Origin: Rosellinia necatrix
Taxonomy: Eukaryota > Ascomycota > Sordariomycetes > Xylariales > Xylariaceae
Direction of reading: 5' to 3'
DNA length: 64,000 nucleotides
Assembly: GCA_021209875.1 (NCBI GenBank)
Contig: JAGYVD010000003.1
Location: forward strand, 1 to 64,000
The position numbers and the translations under genes are program-made. The stretch's first letter is position 1. Every line of letters starts with the position of its first letter. Shown here piece by piece: positions 1 through 9,896 of this stretch. The notes under the pieces are model-generated. The model had not been told where the DNA came from. It made no database searches and saw only the letters and a list, made by a program, of their open reading frames with translations.

Positions 1-168
1 CCCTAACCCTAACCCTAACCCCTAACCCAACCCTAACCCTAACCCTAACCCTAACCCTAACCCTAACCCTAACCCTAACCCTCTAACCCCTAACCCTAAC
101 CCTAACCCTAACCCTAACCTAACCCTAACCCTAACCCTAACCCTAACCCTAACCCTAACCCTAACCCT
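1..168. repeat. Telomere, (CCCTAA)n
   Basis: Tandem CCCTAA units fill the first 168 bases, with a few variant units (CCCCTAA, CCCTCTAA, CCTAA). The C-rich strand reads inward from base 1, as expected at the left end of a linear chromosome. The unit is TTAGGG on the other strand, the telomere repeat of most filamentous ascomycetes. The array stops abruptly at a GGCGCCTGC sequence. Confidence 0.98.
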
Positions 169-531
169 GGCGCCTGCTCCAGCGAGACTTTTAGCCCTAA
201 CTAGTTGCTGGACCAAAACGTTCTCTTCCTAACTTTAACCCTGACTAACGCTTCACCGAACAACAGCCCTAGCAGGGAGCGTCAACTTTAAGGCAGCAAC
301 GCTAGCTAGCTAAAAGGTATACTAGTGCCTGACCTATATAGGAGGATAATATGCAGCATAAAGGGAGGGCAAAGACTGCTATAATAAGGGTATCTAGCTA
401 CACATAATAGAGTTACTAGGTCTAAAAAGACAGACTTCTAGGACAGCTAATAACCAAGCTAGGAAGCCAGGATAATCAAGCAGGCCTTATTATTAAGGAC
501 CTGATGCTATACTAGGGCTAGCCTCTCTTGA
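169..531. other. Subtelomeric sequence next to the telomere, no gene
   Basis: No open frame or known element is visible. The stretch is unusually rich in CTAG tetranucleotides and in stop codons in all frames, like the decayed relic that follows. Confidence 0.5.
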
Positions 532-1011
532 GGAGAGCTAGCCAGGGTCTATAATAGAGATCTAGGACCTAGTAGTCTGCAGGGACTATATAATATGCTA
601 GTACGTGAACTATTATTAGGTGAGCAACATATACCTTATGCCCTCAGGGTTTACAAGGGAGAACAAGAACAAGGACATATATAGCAACAGTTCAAACAGT
701 CCTTCTTAGGGGAGATTAAACAACGTTATAGCCAAGTATTACTCTAATCCAAGCATAAGACCCTAAGGAAGCACAACAAACAGTACCATGTTAACAAGCA
801 CCTTCAGGCTAGTCACTCCGCCCTAGATAAGAAAAAGAGGAAGAAGCCCAGGATTCTAGACAAGGGGTAGGTCAAGGTTCCGACAAGGGTCTTAGGTAAG
901 GCCAAGATTATAAGCGTGACAGACTTGTCCTTCTGCTAGATCAGCATGATAATCGTGGTTGGGGGGTTCTCCTCGTATGGCCTGTACAGCACGATAAGAC
1001 AGCACCCGGGC
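532..1011 (+). pseudogene. Decayed ORF of about 160 codons, possible transposon-derived
   Basis: One reading frame stays coherent from 532 to 1011 apart from four stops: TAG at 682, TAA at 745, TAG at 868 and TAG at 937. Each is one C-to-T change away from CAG or CAA (Gln), the change made by repeat-induced point mutation at CpA. The upstream bounding TGA at 529 could likewise come from CGA. The encoded peptide is Gln- and Lys-rich, with a basic stretch KKKRKKP near 829-849. It faintly resembles the C-terminal tail of fungal DDE transposases, but I cannot identify it. The frame was read directly; the RIP origin and transposon assignment are inference. Confidence 0.45.
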
Positions 1012-1019
1012 TGACTAAC

Positions 1020-1137
1020 ATGGATTTTAACAGCGACAGGATCTAGGACTTGATCCTTATGACTAGGGATAGCTCTGAGGAGGTCGAGGGGAGTTAGGGC
1101 AAGACCTAGAACATGAACCTAGCGGTTCACACCCATA
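1020..1137 (+). pseudogene. Second decayed ORF fragment in another frame
   Basis: From an ATG at 1020 a frame reads MDFNSDRI, then continues coherently with TAG stops at 1044, 1095 and 1107, again all one C-to-T step from CAG. It is in a different frame from the 532-1011 relic and may be its continuation after a frameshift. No family is recognised. Confidence 0.3.
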
Positions 1138-1252
1138 ATGTTCGACGAGGTGTCTGAGCACCCAAGCCAGGTAGCGTACAAGAAGATAGCCATCACTATG
1201 TCGGAAGAGCTCTTTATCACGCACGGCTACATAAGGGCAGCCATGATGATAC

Positions 1253-1306
1253 CATCAGAGTGTTAGAGAGAGATCGTTAAAAGAGAGTAAGCTACTGCTG
1301 CAAGTA
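1253..1306 (+). repeat. 54-bp direct repeat, copy 1 (LTR-like start)
   Basis: The segment starting CATCAGAG TGTTAGAGAGAGATC is repeated at 1635-1688 with only a few transitions. The second half starts with TGTTAGAG, like the TG terminus of LTRs, so the pair could be remnants of LTR ends about 382 bp apart. No PBS, polypurine tract or reverse transcriptase frame is seen between them. Confidence 0.5.
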
Positions 1307-1634
1307 AGATATGATAAACCCCTAAGGTTTATTGATAACGTAATGACTTGATGACATGAATCAATGATGATATCGGTAAGACAGGAAAGAAGATAGGAAA
1401 GGGGTCGGTAAAGGGGTTGAGGCTGGTTGGGATGAGGAAAAACGAGTATCTAGACATAAAAGGGGCGGAGAGGGGAAACGGGCAACCAAGGATCCGGCTT
1501 GGCTAGCAAGACGTATTCTTAACCAAATGATGGGCAGAATGTATCTGAAAAAACTAGTCTGCTGATGGGCTGACTTGTTTTATATAGAAGAAAGGGAGGG
1601 GATCGACCGGAGTCGCTAGCTACCAAATGGTAGG

Positions 1635-1688
1635 CATCGGAGTGTTGGAGAGAGATCGTTAAAAGGGAGTAAGCTACTGCTGCAAGTA
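1635..1688 (+). repeat. 54-bp direct repeat, copy 2
   Basis: Near-identical partner of 1253-1306; the differences seen are A/G transitions. A weaker partial echo (TGTTAGAGAAGATG) follows near 1719. Sequence from 1689 to 2360 holds no supported gene. Confidence 0.5.
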
Positions 1689-2360
1689 CCCTAAGACCCC
1701 CGTCCTGAAGGGGTCTGTTGTGTTAGAGAAGATGTCCTGCTGCATGGGCTTAATAAAGATTACGAGGCACATACTAGATAGAGACTGATAGGCAGACCTA
1801 TAGCCCGCGGAGTAAGTGTGTTCCAGCGATCCATACGATGTCGACCAATATAACGCGGCCTATAGCATCAGAAAGAATAGCATCAGCAAGACGGTGCCCA
1901 ATATTTAGGCAATAATATAAGAGGACTAGATAACAGGAGGCTCAAACCTTGAATTGTTATTGTTGGTACCTGCGGTATATTATGATATCCTTGAGGTCGT
2001 GTGTGTCTATCAGGAACCTGGCAAGAGGTGGTCGACAAGGTGCGCAAGGCTTTGCAAGCTTGGCAGATATAATAGGTTTGTTGATAGTTATGCTCTTGAT
2101 GTACTATCTCTGCAGCAGATATCGTTAGCAGAGTATATAGTAGTTTAGGACAGTAACCAGTAACCATCAAGCCATACATCAAGATAATCTTATACAAGGT
2201 AGGGGGATACGGCAGCAACAAGAAAGGAATGGGGGAGATATATTAGACATACAGCATAGCACCTATGATCAGAATGCTGGGATAAATTCGAACCTGTCAC
2301 GGGACTAAGCCCGGCCTCTGGGTCGCTGGTAGGAGTGCAGCGTAAGAATAACTTCAGAAT

Positions 2361-2711
2361 ACAGCTAAGGATATGATTAAGAAATCAACTGATGATATAC
2401 ATACAACTGAGGATGCGGTAGGGCATGGGATCCAAGATATGACTGAGGGTATGGTTGATATGATGAAGGATATGATTTACAAGGTATTAGGGATTTGGCT
2501 GAGGACATATAATGGGCGGTATATGACTGCGGACGCAATTGGTAACTCCTAAGGATAGGTATGATTGAAGATCTGATGGACAAAGTATATGATTAAGGAC
2601 GCGATTGGTATAATTGATGAAACCAAGGATACGATGAACAAGCATACTGTTGAAGATATGATTATGGGTCACCAAAAAGAAGAAGAACTAGGGCAAGAGT
2701 TAATTGATTAG
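2361..2711 (+). pseudogene. Broken amphipathic-helix repeat ORF
   Basis: Frame starting 2361 reads AKDMIKK and continues through repeated short units rich in D-M-I, D-A-I and D-A-V to a TAA at 2550. The same frame reopens at 2583 (KYMIKDAIG...) and runs to TAG at 2709. The joining 30 bp only make sense in another frame (IEDLMDK), implying small indels. The DNA itself is a degenerate GATATGATTAAGGA-type repeat. The pattern of short acidic/hydrophobic helical units recalls 11-mer helix proteins such as LEA-type repeats, but no family is claimed. It looks like a decayed low-complexity coding repeat. Confidence 0.4.
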
Positions 2712-3200
2712 AAGAGATGAAAATGCCATTACTATACTCTATGACATCAATGACTTCTGTCGGTCCCGAGCGATCCATAGTGACTTCCTGCCAACTTAAG
2801 GATGTAATTAACGATGTGATGCTGCCGTGGGCAGGGTCAGGCATCTATAAAGTCTATGATGTCATGTAATCTGTAACCCACTCATTAGTGTTACAAGCGA
2901 TCAACTATGCACCAAAGGTACCTGTTATAGATGGCATGCCCTCCCCCCCCCTTCCCTATCTCCTGTTTTAGGAGGTCTATGCCTACCTCACTGCCAGCTC
3001 AGCTATATATAACTTGACAACCATAGAACTAGCTTTAACAGAAGAGTAGATCGATCTAAGGGAAGAATCATTGATCACAAGAAGCTTGTTGATACTCTGG
3101 GTTTATTACAGATCATCAAATTTACTAGGAAGCTTCTATCTAGCGTGGTGAGCCACGGGTATTTATATACATTGATTATATGACAGGAGCGATCTTAAGG
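2712..3200. other. Subtelomeric intergenic stretch, nothing supported
   Basis: No coherent frame was found. A C-run is present near 2940-2953. The 3' part leads into the dispersed repeat at 3201. Confidence 0.4.
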
Positions 3201-3336
3201 ATCGTTCCTGGTCCACGGGTGTAGCGCGTGTAGGTGCGTCATCAGATTCGCACTTTATATGTGTATCCCGCGCTTGGGAGATCCCCTAAATCAGGGATTC
3301 CCAGCTCATATGCCAAGCCGTTCCACACTACGGTCA
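3201..3336 (+). repeat. Dispersed repeat, copy 1
   Basis: About 136 bp closely matching 12793-12930, in the same orientation. Differences are mostly G-to-A or C-to-T in this copy, so copy 1 looks more mutated than copy 2. Both copies keep an imperfect inverted repeat (3272-3305 here) whose arms read GCTTGGGAGATCCC and GGGATTCCCAGC. No ORF belongs to it. It may be the end of a transposable element or a MITE-like unit. Confidence 0.75.
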
Positions 3337-3373
3337 TACTACCTAGCATTATTTGGAAGCGCTTTAATACTTC

Positions 3374-3469
3374 TGTGGCAAGGGTTGTGGTAGGTGCTGT
3401 GGTAGGTGCTGTAGTAGGTGCTGTGGCAAGTGCTGTGGTAGGTGCTGTGGTAGATGCTGTGGCAAGTGC
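3374..3469 (+). repeat. 12-bp minisatellite, 8 units
   Basis: Eight tandem copies of a 12-mer of the type TGTGGTAGGTGC with point variants (GGCAAGTGC, GTAGATGC). It follows the first dispersed repeat copy but is absent after the second. It makes an artefactual VVGA-repeat reading frame that I do not regard as a gene. Confidence 0.9.
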
Positions 3470-3862
3470 TATCTCCATAAGACTTGTGTAAGTGTATGGG
3501 ATGGGACCGGTCCGTGCGCGCAACAGCTGGTCCATGCGCACCAGCCGCTTGGCACGGATACTGGCCAATGCCACACGTTCATGTTGGTCAGCCAGCCATC
3601 CGTGACTTCAGTCAGAATCGTTTAAGTTTATGAGCACATATACACATATAATAGCTACATATGTAGATCGTAAACTACGCCAGACATTCTGCTATAAAGG
3701 AAACATCGATTAAGCACCCAGATACCTGCTGTAATAACTGTCGCCTTGTGCTCTAGGTTACCTGTAAACATCATCAACTGTCAATCATATCGCCGTCATA
3801 GTCATTGCCATAATCATTCGTATAATGATCCGTATAGTTGTTCGTATAATCACTGTATAATC
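3470..3862. promoter_or_regulatory. Upstream region of the first island gene
   Basis: No ORF of its own. Short CGTATAAT/CCGTATAG repeats occur just before the ATG at 3863 (3815-3860); a similar CGTATAACGCCGTATA string precedes the island gene at 8508. These may be promoter elements shared by the two genes. Confidence 0.3.
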
Positions 3863-5590
3863 ATGTCTTCAGACCATCAGATTGCCCAGCTGCAAGGCGT
3901 AGCAGGCAGACTACTTGACAGGATGAAATGGCTCGCAGAACGGATCGACAGCTCCCAGGGGATCGAAATCCAGGGGATCGAAATCCAGGGCGCCAAACAG
4001 ACGTTCCAGCTTTTCAACGCCATCTGCACATCCCTGGGTATGACGTCTACTAGATGGGAGACCCTGGTAGACTCCCTGTATGCCGAGTTCGAGGCAAGCC
4101 AGCAACAGATGACGATTGAACGAGAGACCATCAACAGCGACCGAGCCGATCTTGATGCACGCACACAACAGATAACAATGGCCCAAGAGAACGTGAACAA
4201 GGAACGGGCTGAGGTCGAAGCAAGCAAGCAACAACTAAAGCTAGCCCAAGAGAGCATCGACAAGGACAAGGCCAAGCTGAAAGAGGACCAACAAGCGTTG
4301 ATAGCGGTTCGAACCCATCTCGAGGAAGCTCAACGGTCATTTACTGCTGCGCAAGATAGACACCGAGCGGATATAAACGACATGTAAGGGCCAATCGACC
4401 GGGATATACTGTCGGGTCGTCGGCTAACCGTTGATAGGTTTAATCAGTCTTTAGAGGCCATGACCAAGTCCCATCGAGATATTATGGACAAGATAGCCGA
4501 CCAACATAAGGCAGAGAAAGACCGGCGTGATCTACATGACATGGAAATAGAGGAACTGCACCACCGCCACCGTATACAGATGGACGAACTTCAAGAGCGC
4601 TACGACAAATCACAAACTCAAATATGCGAACTAGAAGCCGGTATTAAAAAGGCGTGCGATATCGAAGCCCAAGCCTCTCGGGAACGCATAACCAGTCAAA
4701 TTCAGAGGATTGTACATCTTGAGCAGCAGCTGGACGATGCAACAGCGGGGGCCGAACAGCATGTCGCTGAACGTCAATCCTTCCGAGACCAGGTCGATCA
4801 ATTGAGAAATGCCTTTGCCGACGAGTTAGACGAGGAGAGAAAGTCCCACGAGGAGACGCAAGGATTAGTCTCCGGACTCGAAGAACAGCTGACGCAAGTC
4901 AAGGTGGACTTGGTAGATCGAGACCAACTAAACCACATGCTGTCTGTAGATCTTACACGAGAGAAACGGTCCCGTGAGGAGGCCGAAGCGTTGGTCTCTG
5001 AACTTCGTACGCAGCTATCGCAGGGACAGGAGACACTCCGCAACGCCATGGCAGAGTCGAACCAACACAAGGAGAGTCTCGCAAAGACGGAGAACAGTCT
5101 TAAGACAAGTCAAGACAGAGTGAAGGAACTTGAAGTCCAGGTGGGCTCCAAGCGACGACGGGATACATCAGAGGGCGGCCGTGAAATCACCATCCCAGCC
5201 AAGCGTATCCGCCTGCCCTCCAATAGCCCGGAAGCACGAATATGGTCGACCAAGGTCGAATGCCTGTACCGCGTCCTGCGTCAGTTCAGGCTAATCTGTA
5301 CTCCAGACGCCAACATATCGCTCGGTGAAGTTGTTGCCAAATTCCTCGATGCATTCGGCGAACAGGACCATGACGAACCCTTGATAGATTTTGTGGATGA
5401 TGCGCCAGTAGGGAACTGGTATTGTTTTCAGCACCTCGCTTACCACCTCACGTTCAGCATCCAAAACACCGACGCACTCATCGAGAACGATGAGTGCTAC
5501 GTACATAAGGATAAATGCTTCCAGATATCCAACGCGAAAGATGTAGAGGGGTATGGGAGTATCTATTGTAGGCTAAAGCAATATTCTTAA
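3863..5590 (+). CDS. Coiled-coil island protein A, unknown function
   Basis: Exons 3863-4383 and 4438-5590 give 557 aa. Without splicing, a TAA at 4385 cuts the frame. The 54-bp interval 4384-4437 starts GTAAGG, has GCTAAC at 4423-4428 and ends TAG, and its removal keeps the frame, so I take it as an intron of 3n length. The alternative is a nonsense change (CAA to TAA) in one long frame. An ATG at 3746 is open in frame, but 3863 (MSSDHQIAQLQ) is preferred because the extension is His/Ser-rich and unlike the rest. Residues about 60-420 are a long Glu/Gln/Lys-rich coiled coil. A basic stretch (SKRRRDTSEGG, then AKRIR) looks like a nuclear localisation signal. The last about 130 residues are a globular domain I do not recognise. 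Confidence 0.6.
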
Positions 5591-6468
5591 TACAGGACTG
5601 TTGCACATGTACTTTATTTTATTCTTGGTTGACCTTGCTTCCTTAGGTAAGTAACGGAGACCAACCTAGCTCTTGACAGTAATCAGCGCCCTGGCGCCTG
5701 GTTGGTCGATTATAGTAACCTCCAGGACAGCGATGACTTAAGCTGTAACAGCCAGGAGCCGTTTGCTCCGTGTCCGCTCTCTAGAGCCAACATGAGTACC
5801 ATCGCTATCTTGGTGGGGTTCTCTACACCTTGGCTAACAGTCACACGGACCAGTCCGGCCAGGATCCCTATTAAGGGCCCTGTTCGCGGCGCGTTCGTTA
5901 CGTGCGGGTTTTCCTTCGCCACCTCGCTTTTCCGCCTCCCCTCACTAAGGGGTGGTTTTTAGTGGTGGTCGGGAGTTTCTCGTCCAGCCGCAACCTTCAA
6001 GCGCCTGGAGGCTACAGCTGAATAATAATAAACCCCCCTTAACCTTGGCCTCTCCGGAGTGCGAGCATGGGCAGTTATTCGAAGACCTAGCCAGTGGCCG
6101 GCGACTCCCGCCGGACAACGCCCTCCAGGCAAGAGACGCGTACGCAGGCCTTCGTGTACACAGGCCATCGTTTGGAGGCTCACGCTCCCTCCCAATATAC
6201 GCATTCTACCAACCTGTGCAATGCCGCGTGGATGAGAAGCTGCCACTTGGCCATCCTAGGCTATCAACTAGTCCCCGGAGCATTAGATCGTAATGTAGTA
6301 GGATAGGGTTCCATTCCTAAGCGTATAGAGCAGAAAGCCTAGTTAGCAGTACTATGCGATCTACTGACAGTGGTTACACCTCACGGAATCATGGGACACG
6401 TCTGTTACGACATGGAGGAAGCGTATAAGTATATTATCCCCGCCACGACGATTCTCGGCTAGATAGGC
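5591..6468. other. Intergenic region between convergent island genes
   Basis: This is the 3' flank of both island genes A and B. Short overlapping open frames on both strands lack plausible protein composition. A GC-rich stretch (5880-6180) contrasts with the flanks and includes a CCCCT/AGGGG hairpin near 5938-5952. No gene is supported. Confidence 0.4.
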
Positions 6469-8028
6469 TTACATCGCGAGATAATCATAGATAAAGCCCA
6501 AGTCCATAATCTCAGAGCAAGGAAGGATTATGTCTTCCCCGTTTATAACCCCTTGAAGCCGGTAATGCTCCCCACCGAGTTCAAAATTGCCGTTTATCTT
6601 GTTAATGGGCCATATCGTGTGATGACGTAGGTCGATAGCCCAAGCATATTTCCTAGTCGGGGCGATTATTAGGGCCTCCTGTTTGGGACAGTACCTGTGA
6701 GGAGCGGCCGAGATTATAGCAGGGACCTCCCTTCCCCGACCGTTGTATGCTGCAGTCAGGTCCGCGCGGCCGAGCCCAGCGACGAGGTCGCATAACGTGC
6801 GGAATTCGGGTGGGAACTGTTCAACCTTTTCCCGGTATTGACCCTCGAGGTTGGCTAGTCCCTCGATCTCTGGCCACCTCAGCCGAATAAGACCGAGGAC
6901 CTGCCAAATCGCGAGGAAATAGCCAAACCGCGCTCCGTTGGCATCGTCCTGGTTTGTGTTGGCCAGCAAACGGCGTAGCAGCTCTAGTATCATGTGGATC
7001 GGCGCCGCCTCGGCTACCTCCAAGCAGCGGATGATGGCGGTGAATGCCACGCAGCCGTCATCATCGTACTCGTCTGCGATCGCTTTACTGTAGAGAAGGG
7101 AGATTGGTACGAGAAGGCCCGTGGATGACGGCGGAGAAGCGCTTTGTCGCCTCGACAGCGCTACCGTCCAGTACGGTTGATCGATGGTGGTAGATGGGGT
7201 GGCGGGGGCGAGCGGCCGGGAGGAATTGGCCAGGGGTGCCCAGCGGTCGATATCTGGGATATCGTGGCTTGTGCCCGTTAGGAGTACATAAAACTTGGCG
7301 TTCGCCCGTGTAAATTCGGTATCTTTGCGAGCGATAACCTCTTCCAGACGTCGAACTTCTGTGGCCATTTGTATCAAGTCAGCATTCGCCTGGAGCAATT
7401 CGGTATTCTTCTGATCGTGATCGGTCGATAGACATTGGATCTTGGCATTCTTTCGCTCCAGCTCGGTATCCTTCTGAGTACACTCAGCTGCTAGTCGTTG
7501 GACTTCGGCGTCTTTCTGCATAAGCCTAACCTCGAGAATCTGGTTGGTTGCCATGAGAGAAGTGAGTTCTGTGTCCTTGAGCCTCAGGAACCCCTCGGCT
7601 CGGTTCAGCTTTTCGGTCGCGGCCTGCAGCTCGCGGTTTAGGAGGACAGCTTTATGATCGGCCGACATGTTACGCAGCAGGTCAAGGGTTTCATCCTCAT
7701 TCATTGCAAGAATCCAATGCAAAGCGTTATCAAATTTAGCCTGCCTATACGATTGCGATGCCCCCTGACAGTCCGCCATGTCATACGTCCCAGCAGCTTC
7801 AATATTAGCCGTTGAATCGTCGATCTGCTTCTGAAGTGAGGCAATTTGGCCAGCCTTGAATCTTGTACCATCATTCCAAATGCGTACCCTACTTGAATTC
7901 ATCCTTGCTATTTCTTCCATCCGCCCCAATTCATCCTGGAACCCTCCGACGTCGATATGGTCATGCTCTAGATCATTAAGAAGTTGGGTCACCTCGACCA
8001 CAACATCTTCGACATCTTGAGAAGCCAT
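6469..8028 (-). CDS. Coiled-coil island protein B, unknown function
   Basis: Single-exon frame of 519 aa starting MASQDVEDVV. Residues about 120-260 form a coiled coil built from repeats of the form QKDTELxRxNAKIQ, RKDTEFTRANAKF and LKDTELTSL, spaced like heptads. A Pro/Ser/Thr-rich linker (about 275-315) separates it from a C-terminal globular part of about 200 residues (VFTAIIRCLEVAE-like helices, then a beta-rich end containing NGNFELGG). It converges with protein A and diverges from protein C. No family is recognised. The full-length open frame without an intron and the normal amino-acid composition support a real gene. Confidence 0.6.
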   Translation of the reverse strand: MASQDVEDVVVEVTQLLNDLEHDHIDVGGFQDELGRMEEIARMNSSRVRIWNDGTRFKAGQIASLQKQIDDSTANIEAAGTYDMADCQGASQSYRQAKFDNALHWILAMNEDETLDLLRNMSADHKAVLLNRELQAATEKLNRAEGFLRLKDTELTSLMATNQILEVRLMQKDAEVQRLAAECTQKDTELERKNAKIQCLSTDHDQKNTELLQANADLIQMATEVRRLEEVIARKDTEFTRANAKFYVLLTGTSHDIPDIDRWAPLANSSRPLAPATPSTTIDQPYWTVALSRRQSASPPSSTGLLVPISLLYSKAIADEYDDDGCVAFTAIIRCLEVAEAAPIHMILELLRRLLANTNQDDANGARFGYFLAIWQVLGLIRLRWPEIEGLANLEGQYREKVEQFPPEFRTLCDLVAGLGRADLTAAYNGRGREVPAIISAAPHRYCPKQEALIIAPTRKYAWAIDLRHHTIWPINKINGNFELGGEHYRLQGVINGEDIILPCSEIMDLGFIYDYLAM

Positions 8029-8507
8029 TTTATAATCGGAAATGTAACTATGCTGACACGAAGACGGAGATGAAGTGGGATGAATATGAATAACGCGAAG
8101 ATCAAGACATCAATAACGAGGTAGAGGTTGCTATAGGGTCACTTCGCTAAGTACCAGAAGACAACCTCTGTCCTTACTCTCAACGGGCTACTTAGGTATT
8201 TAGATACCTACATAGATATCACTGCCTAGTACGTGGTACCTTCCATACCTACCTACCGTACCTACCTAGTCGACAGAAGGCATTACGCAAGGGCTACCTA
8301 ATCCGTTAAGTATGTAGGCAGGTGCTAGGTAGGTACTTACGCATTTGTGTTGAGGCAGTTAGATACTTTCCTAAGTGCTCACCACAAACTACATACCGCA
8401 TGCCTTTACTTTCCTCCATCTAGTTAAACTTGCGAATACCATCGCTATATGACGATAAATCGCCGGTCGTGCCATCGTATATCGTCCGTATAACGCCGTA
8501 TATCACC
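8029..8507. promoter_or_regulatory. Divergent promoter region between island genes B and C
   Basis: About 480 bp separate the two start codons. It contains clusters of TACCTA/TAGGTA (8195-8345), the palindromic motif scattered through many intergenic regions of this window. CGTATAACGCCGTATA lies just before the ATG at 8508. Shared regulation of the two genes is possible but unproved. Confidence 0.35.
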
Positions 8508-9896
8508 ATGGATCCAGAGATTTCTGCGGTAGCATCTCCCCAACTGCCCATCCTTCACCCAGACGTAGTCAACTTAGTCCAGATGATCGATGGCGGTGCA
8601 TCATGCAATACAATATTCCGTCAACTGTGTAGGACCAACCTAGTCTCCAACTGCGGCTCCCCCTCCGACCTCAACACGAACGAGAACCGCACGCTATTCC
8701 ACTCATTCCCCATGCCGATGTTGCGGTCGCTGCTCATGGGCACATTAGGGCCACATCTCTATAGCAAAGATGCGAAGAGAGACAATTGGGAAAAATACGT
8801 ATATGACGATAGCTATGCAGGAGCATATGCGGCGTGTCTATACATTCGTCACAGAGGGGGCGCCTTCCTGTCTCAACGCGAGACGAGGCAATTAATCGAG
8901 GCCTTGAAGAAATACTCCAAGGGCGTGAGACTTTACGAGGAGCACTACGAACACGGCATTCGCATATTCCCCCGGAGCGAACGAGAGGCGGTCGAATTCA
9001 CCCAAACCATCGACGACGTGCTGCGCACAGCAGATCATTGGGACCCCAACGACCCTCGTCGCATACACCACGTGGAGCGCCCACGATTTGCCAGGACGTC
9101 GATGATTTCGGCGAGTGCCAACATCGACGCCCTGGTCCAGATGTTTGAGGGCCGCTGCACGGTCGACGAGAGCGACCAGGCCAGCCCGGACCTTGACGTG
9201 TTCCAGCTGCAGTCGCCCATCATGATCGGCAACGCGGGGTCCATCTGTTCGCGGACCACCAGCCACCTTACTACCGATCATGGTTCCGGGGGCGGCACCG
9301 CCAAGGTCTACGCTCTGACTGTATCGTGCTTGAAACATCTGGGATTTGAGGTCGAATCCATGGCGATTCCGATACTTATCGCGTGGGAAGATCACCTGGT
9401 CGATCCCGCCGAGATCCTCGGCACAGCCGTGGCCAATTCTCGGCTACCCGGGCATGGCTATAACGTGAAGCCACCTGGAACGCGGGGTGTCCGTATGCCG
9501 AGCTTGAGGATGGATAGGGCCAAACAGCACGTATTCTACTGGAAGCCGTTCCTCAGAGAAAACCTAGGGCGGTCCCGTGCCGAATTACGTGATGAGGCCC
9601 TCGCGGAAAAGAAGGCCGCCCTTTCAAGAGAAGTTGCTAACCTTCGCGGGGAGATTGAGGAGTGCAAGGAAGCGCATGACGAACTTCGAAAGGCCAAAGA
9701 CGGATTCGCAGAGTCGAAGGCGAAGTTTTACAGGGCCCTCAATGACCTATCTACTAAGGAGGAAGAACTGAAGAAACTACATGCCGAGATAACCAATCTT
9801 ATAGACGGACATGAGGACTATATGAGGCCAGCGCCTGCCGAAGAGGCAACGTCTGCTGAGAACGCAGACCCGACTGCACCAAGTTCAGGCCCGTAG
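8508..9896 (+). CDS. Island protein C with C-terminal coiled coil, unknown function
   Basis: Intronless frame; I choose the ATG at 8508 (CACCATGG context, MDPEISAVAS), giving 462 aa, although the frame is open to 8430. The first about 360 residues look globular and mixed alpha/beta: an N-terminal helical segment (PDVVNLVQMIDGG), a Tyr-rich helical part (YDDSYAGAYAACLYIRHRGG) and a Gly-rich segment (DHGSGGGTAKVYALTVSCL). Residues about 375-440 are a charged coiled coil (KKAALSREVANLRGEIEECK), followed by an acidic Ala/Pro tail. No known domain is recognised. It lies head to head with gene B and in tandem with gene D. Confidence 0.6.
   Translation: MDPEISAVASPQLPILHPDVVNLVQMIDGGASCNTIFRQLCRTNLVSNCGSPSDLNTNENRTLFHSFPMPMLRSLLMGTLGPHLYSKDAKRDNWEKYVYDDSYAGAYAACLYIRHRGGAFLSQRETRQLIEALKKYSKGVRLYEEHYEHGIRIFPRSEREAVEFTQTIDDVLRTADHWDPNDPRRIHHVERPRFARTSMISASANIDALVQMFEGRCTVDESDQASPDLDVFQLQSPIMIGNAGSICSRTTSHLTTDHGSGGGTAKVYALTVSCLKHLGFEVESMAIPILIAWEDHLVDPAEILGTAVANSRLPGHGYNVKPPGTRGVRMPSLRMDRAKQHVFYWKPFLRENLGRSRAELRDEALAEKKAALSREVANLRGEIEECKEAHDELRKAKDGFAESKAKFYRALNDLSTKEEELKKLHAEITNLIDGHEDYMRPAPAEEATSAENADPTAPSSGP

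Noticed and set aside
22..216. 64-residue frame of V-R/L-G repeats on the minus strand
   Set aside because: It is a translation of the telomere repeat.
2262..2340. Possible tRNA (TTCGAAC box near 2287)
   Set aside because: No T stem or acceptor stem pairs on either strand.
3234..3574. Open frames with VVGA / TTAPTTAL repeats on both strands
   Set aside because: They come from the dispersed repeat and the 12-bp minisatellite.
5702..6306. Overlapping short frames between island genes A and B
   Set aside because: They are mutually overlapping, with no start context or consistent composition.
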